DNA from: CAYRXM01 sp964449465
Lineage (GTDB): Bacteria > Chloroflexota > Anaerolineae > JAFGEY01
Assembly (NCBI GenBank): GCA_964449465.1
Contig: CAYVBK010000017.1
Coordinates: 1-64,000 of the forward strand
Length of the DNA: 64,000 nucleotides
Direction: 5' to 3'
Shown: positions 63,661 to 64,000 of the stretch, in pieces
Layout: the number at the start of each line of letters is the position of its first letter
How positions within the stretch are numbered: position 1 is the stretch's first letter
Made by a program: the position numbers and the translations under genes
Notes under the pieces: model-generated
What the model saw: the letters and a program-made list of their open reading frames with translations, nothing else
What the model was told of the DNA's origin: nothing
Databases searched by the model: none

Positions 63661-64000
63661 ATGCGTATTGGAATTGATGCCCGTCTCGGTTCTTATATTC
63701 AATCAGGAATCACACAATACACTCACAATCTGATCCGCGCCCTGGCCGGGCTGGATCAGGAAAACAAATATGTGATTTTGAAGCGTTACAAAGATACAAC
63801 CGTTATCACCGAACAAAAGAATTTTCGGTCGGCCCGGTTGTACACACCTTCTCATCATCACCTGGAGCCCTATTTGCTCAGCGTCGAGTTGCTCCCGATC
63901 GGCCTGGATGTGGTTCACTGGACCGATTTCATTCCCCCATTTTTTTCGCGTTGTCCCAGCATTATCACCGTCCACGATCTGGCATTTTTGCTGTATCCCC
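63661..64000 (+). CDS. Glycosyltransferase family 4-like protein, N-terminal part (cut by window end)
   Basis: At least 113 residues from ATG 63661. It opens MRIGIDARLGSYIQSGITQY and continues with LIRALAGLDQENKYVIL, DVVHWTDFIPPFF and IITVHDLAFLLYP, the acceptor-side half of a GT-B fold in GT4 enzymes. The donor-binding half is outside the window. It probably adds a sugar in cell envelope or capsule synthesis. Confidence 0.85.
   Translation, partial: MRIGIDARLGSYIQSGITQYTHNLIRALAGLDQENKYVILKRYKDTTVITEQKNFRSARLYTPSHHHLEPYLLSVELLPIGLDVVHWTDFIPPFFSRCPSIITVHDLAFLLYP

Overview
The window is a GC-rich, gene-dense bacterial chromosome segment. I infer a member of the Chloroflexota (Anaerolineae/Caldilineae-like), from gene content and style rather than from any marker tree. 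The main hints are bacterial-type AspRS, L28, L32, NusB, RlmN and RecG; two Gls24-family proteins; a fatty acid kinase pair; FabK-type enoyl reductase; a class B PBP with an NTF2-like domain; and a huge beta-helix/DUF11 surface protein ending in a YLPLVIKN-type tail, which I associate with Chloroflexota surface proteins. No rRNA, tRNA, CRISPR array, prophage, integrase or transposase was found.

Layout. 0-4.4 kb: an aldo/keto reductase, then a two-gene operon encoding a caspase-TIR fusion and a full-length eukaryotic-type topoisomerase IB. 4.7-12.4 kb: a cell-envelope run (MurE-like ligase, zinc-ribbon PrsW protease, a small protein, a zinc-ribbon TPR protein, Maf, PBP2-like transpeptidase, Nudix). 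12.4-16.9 kb, minus strand: a three-subunit molybdenum hydroxylase with a lipoprotein overlapping its end. 17.1-27.6 kb: a sensory/adhesion locus with a broken histidine kinase, a NarL-type regulator, a degenerate receiver and a ~2,270-codon surface protein with a frameshift. 27.8-34.8 kb, minus strand: GH2 glycosidase, AspRS, an unknown protein with a phosphodiesterase partner, and a small protein. 34.9-48.9 kb, mostly plus strand: housekeeping genes (rubredoxin, HAD phosphatase, rlmN, rpe, rpmB, gls24-fakA-degV-recG-coaD, rpmF, fabK-gls24-nusB-tatB-tatC). 49-61.6 kb, minus strand: GNAT and PIG-L, an Nramp-like transporter with a separate MgtE-type sensor protein behind a structured leader, a KamA/ATP-grasp/acetylpolyamine amidohydrolase cluster, a response regulator with tgt, and a large membrane protein. 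62-64 kb: a CCA-adding-enzyme family gene and the start of a glycosyltransferase.

The most unusual element is the caspase-TIR / topoisomerase IB operon (promoter at 1320-1348, genes 1396-4424). Both proteins keep their recognisable catalytic residues, and the pair looks like a candidate undescribed immunity or cell-death module. Second is the metal-transport locus (51370-54363), where a consensus promoter is followed by a ~440-nt leader with several terminator-like hairpins and a 28-codon ORF ahead of an Mg-sensor-like protein and an Nramp homologue lacking the DPGN/MPH metal motifs. A family of 114-125 bp palindromic repeats occupies several intergenic gaps. Two genes between 17 and 24 kb carry frameshift or nonsense lesions while almost everything else is intact.
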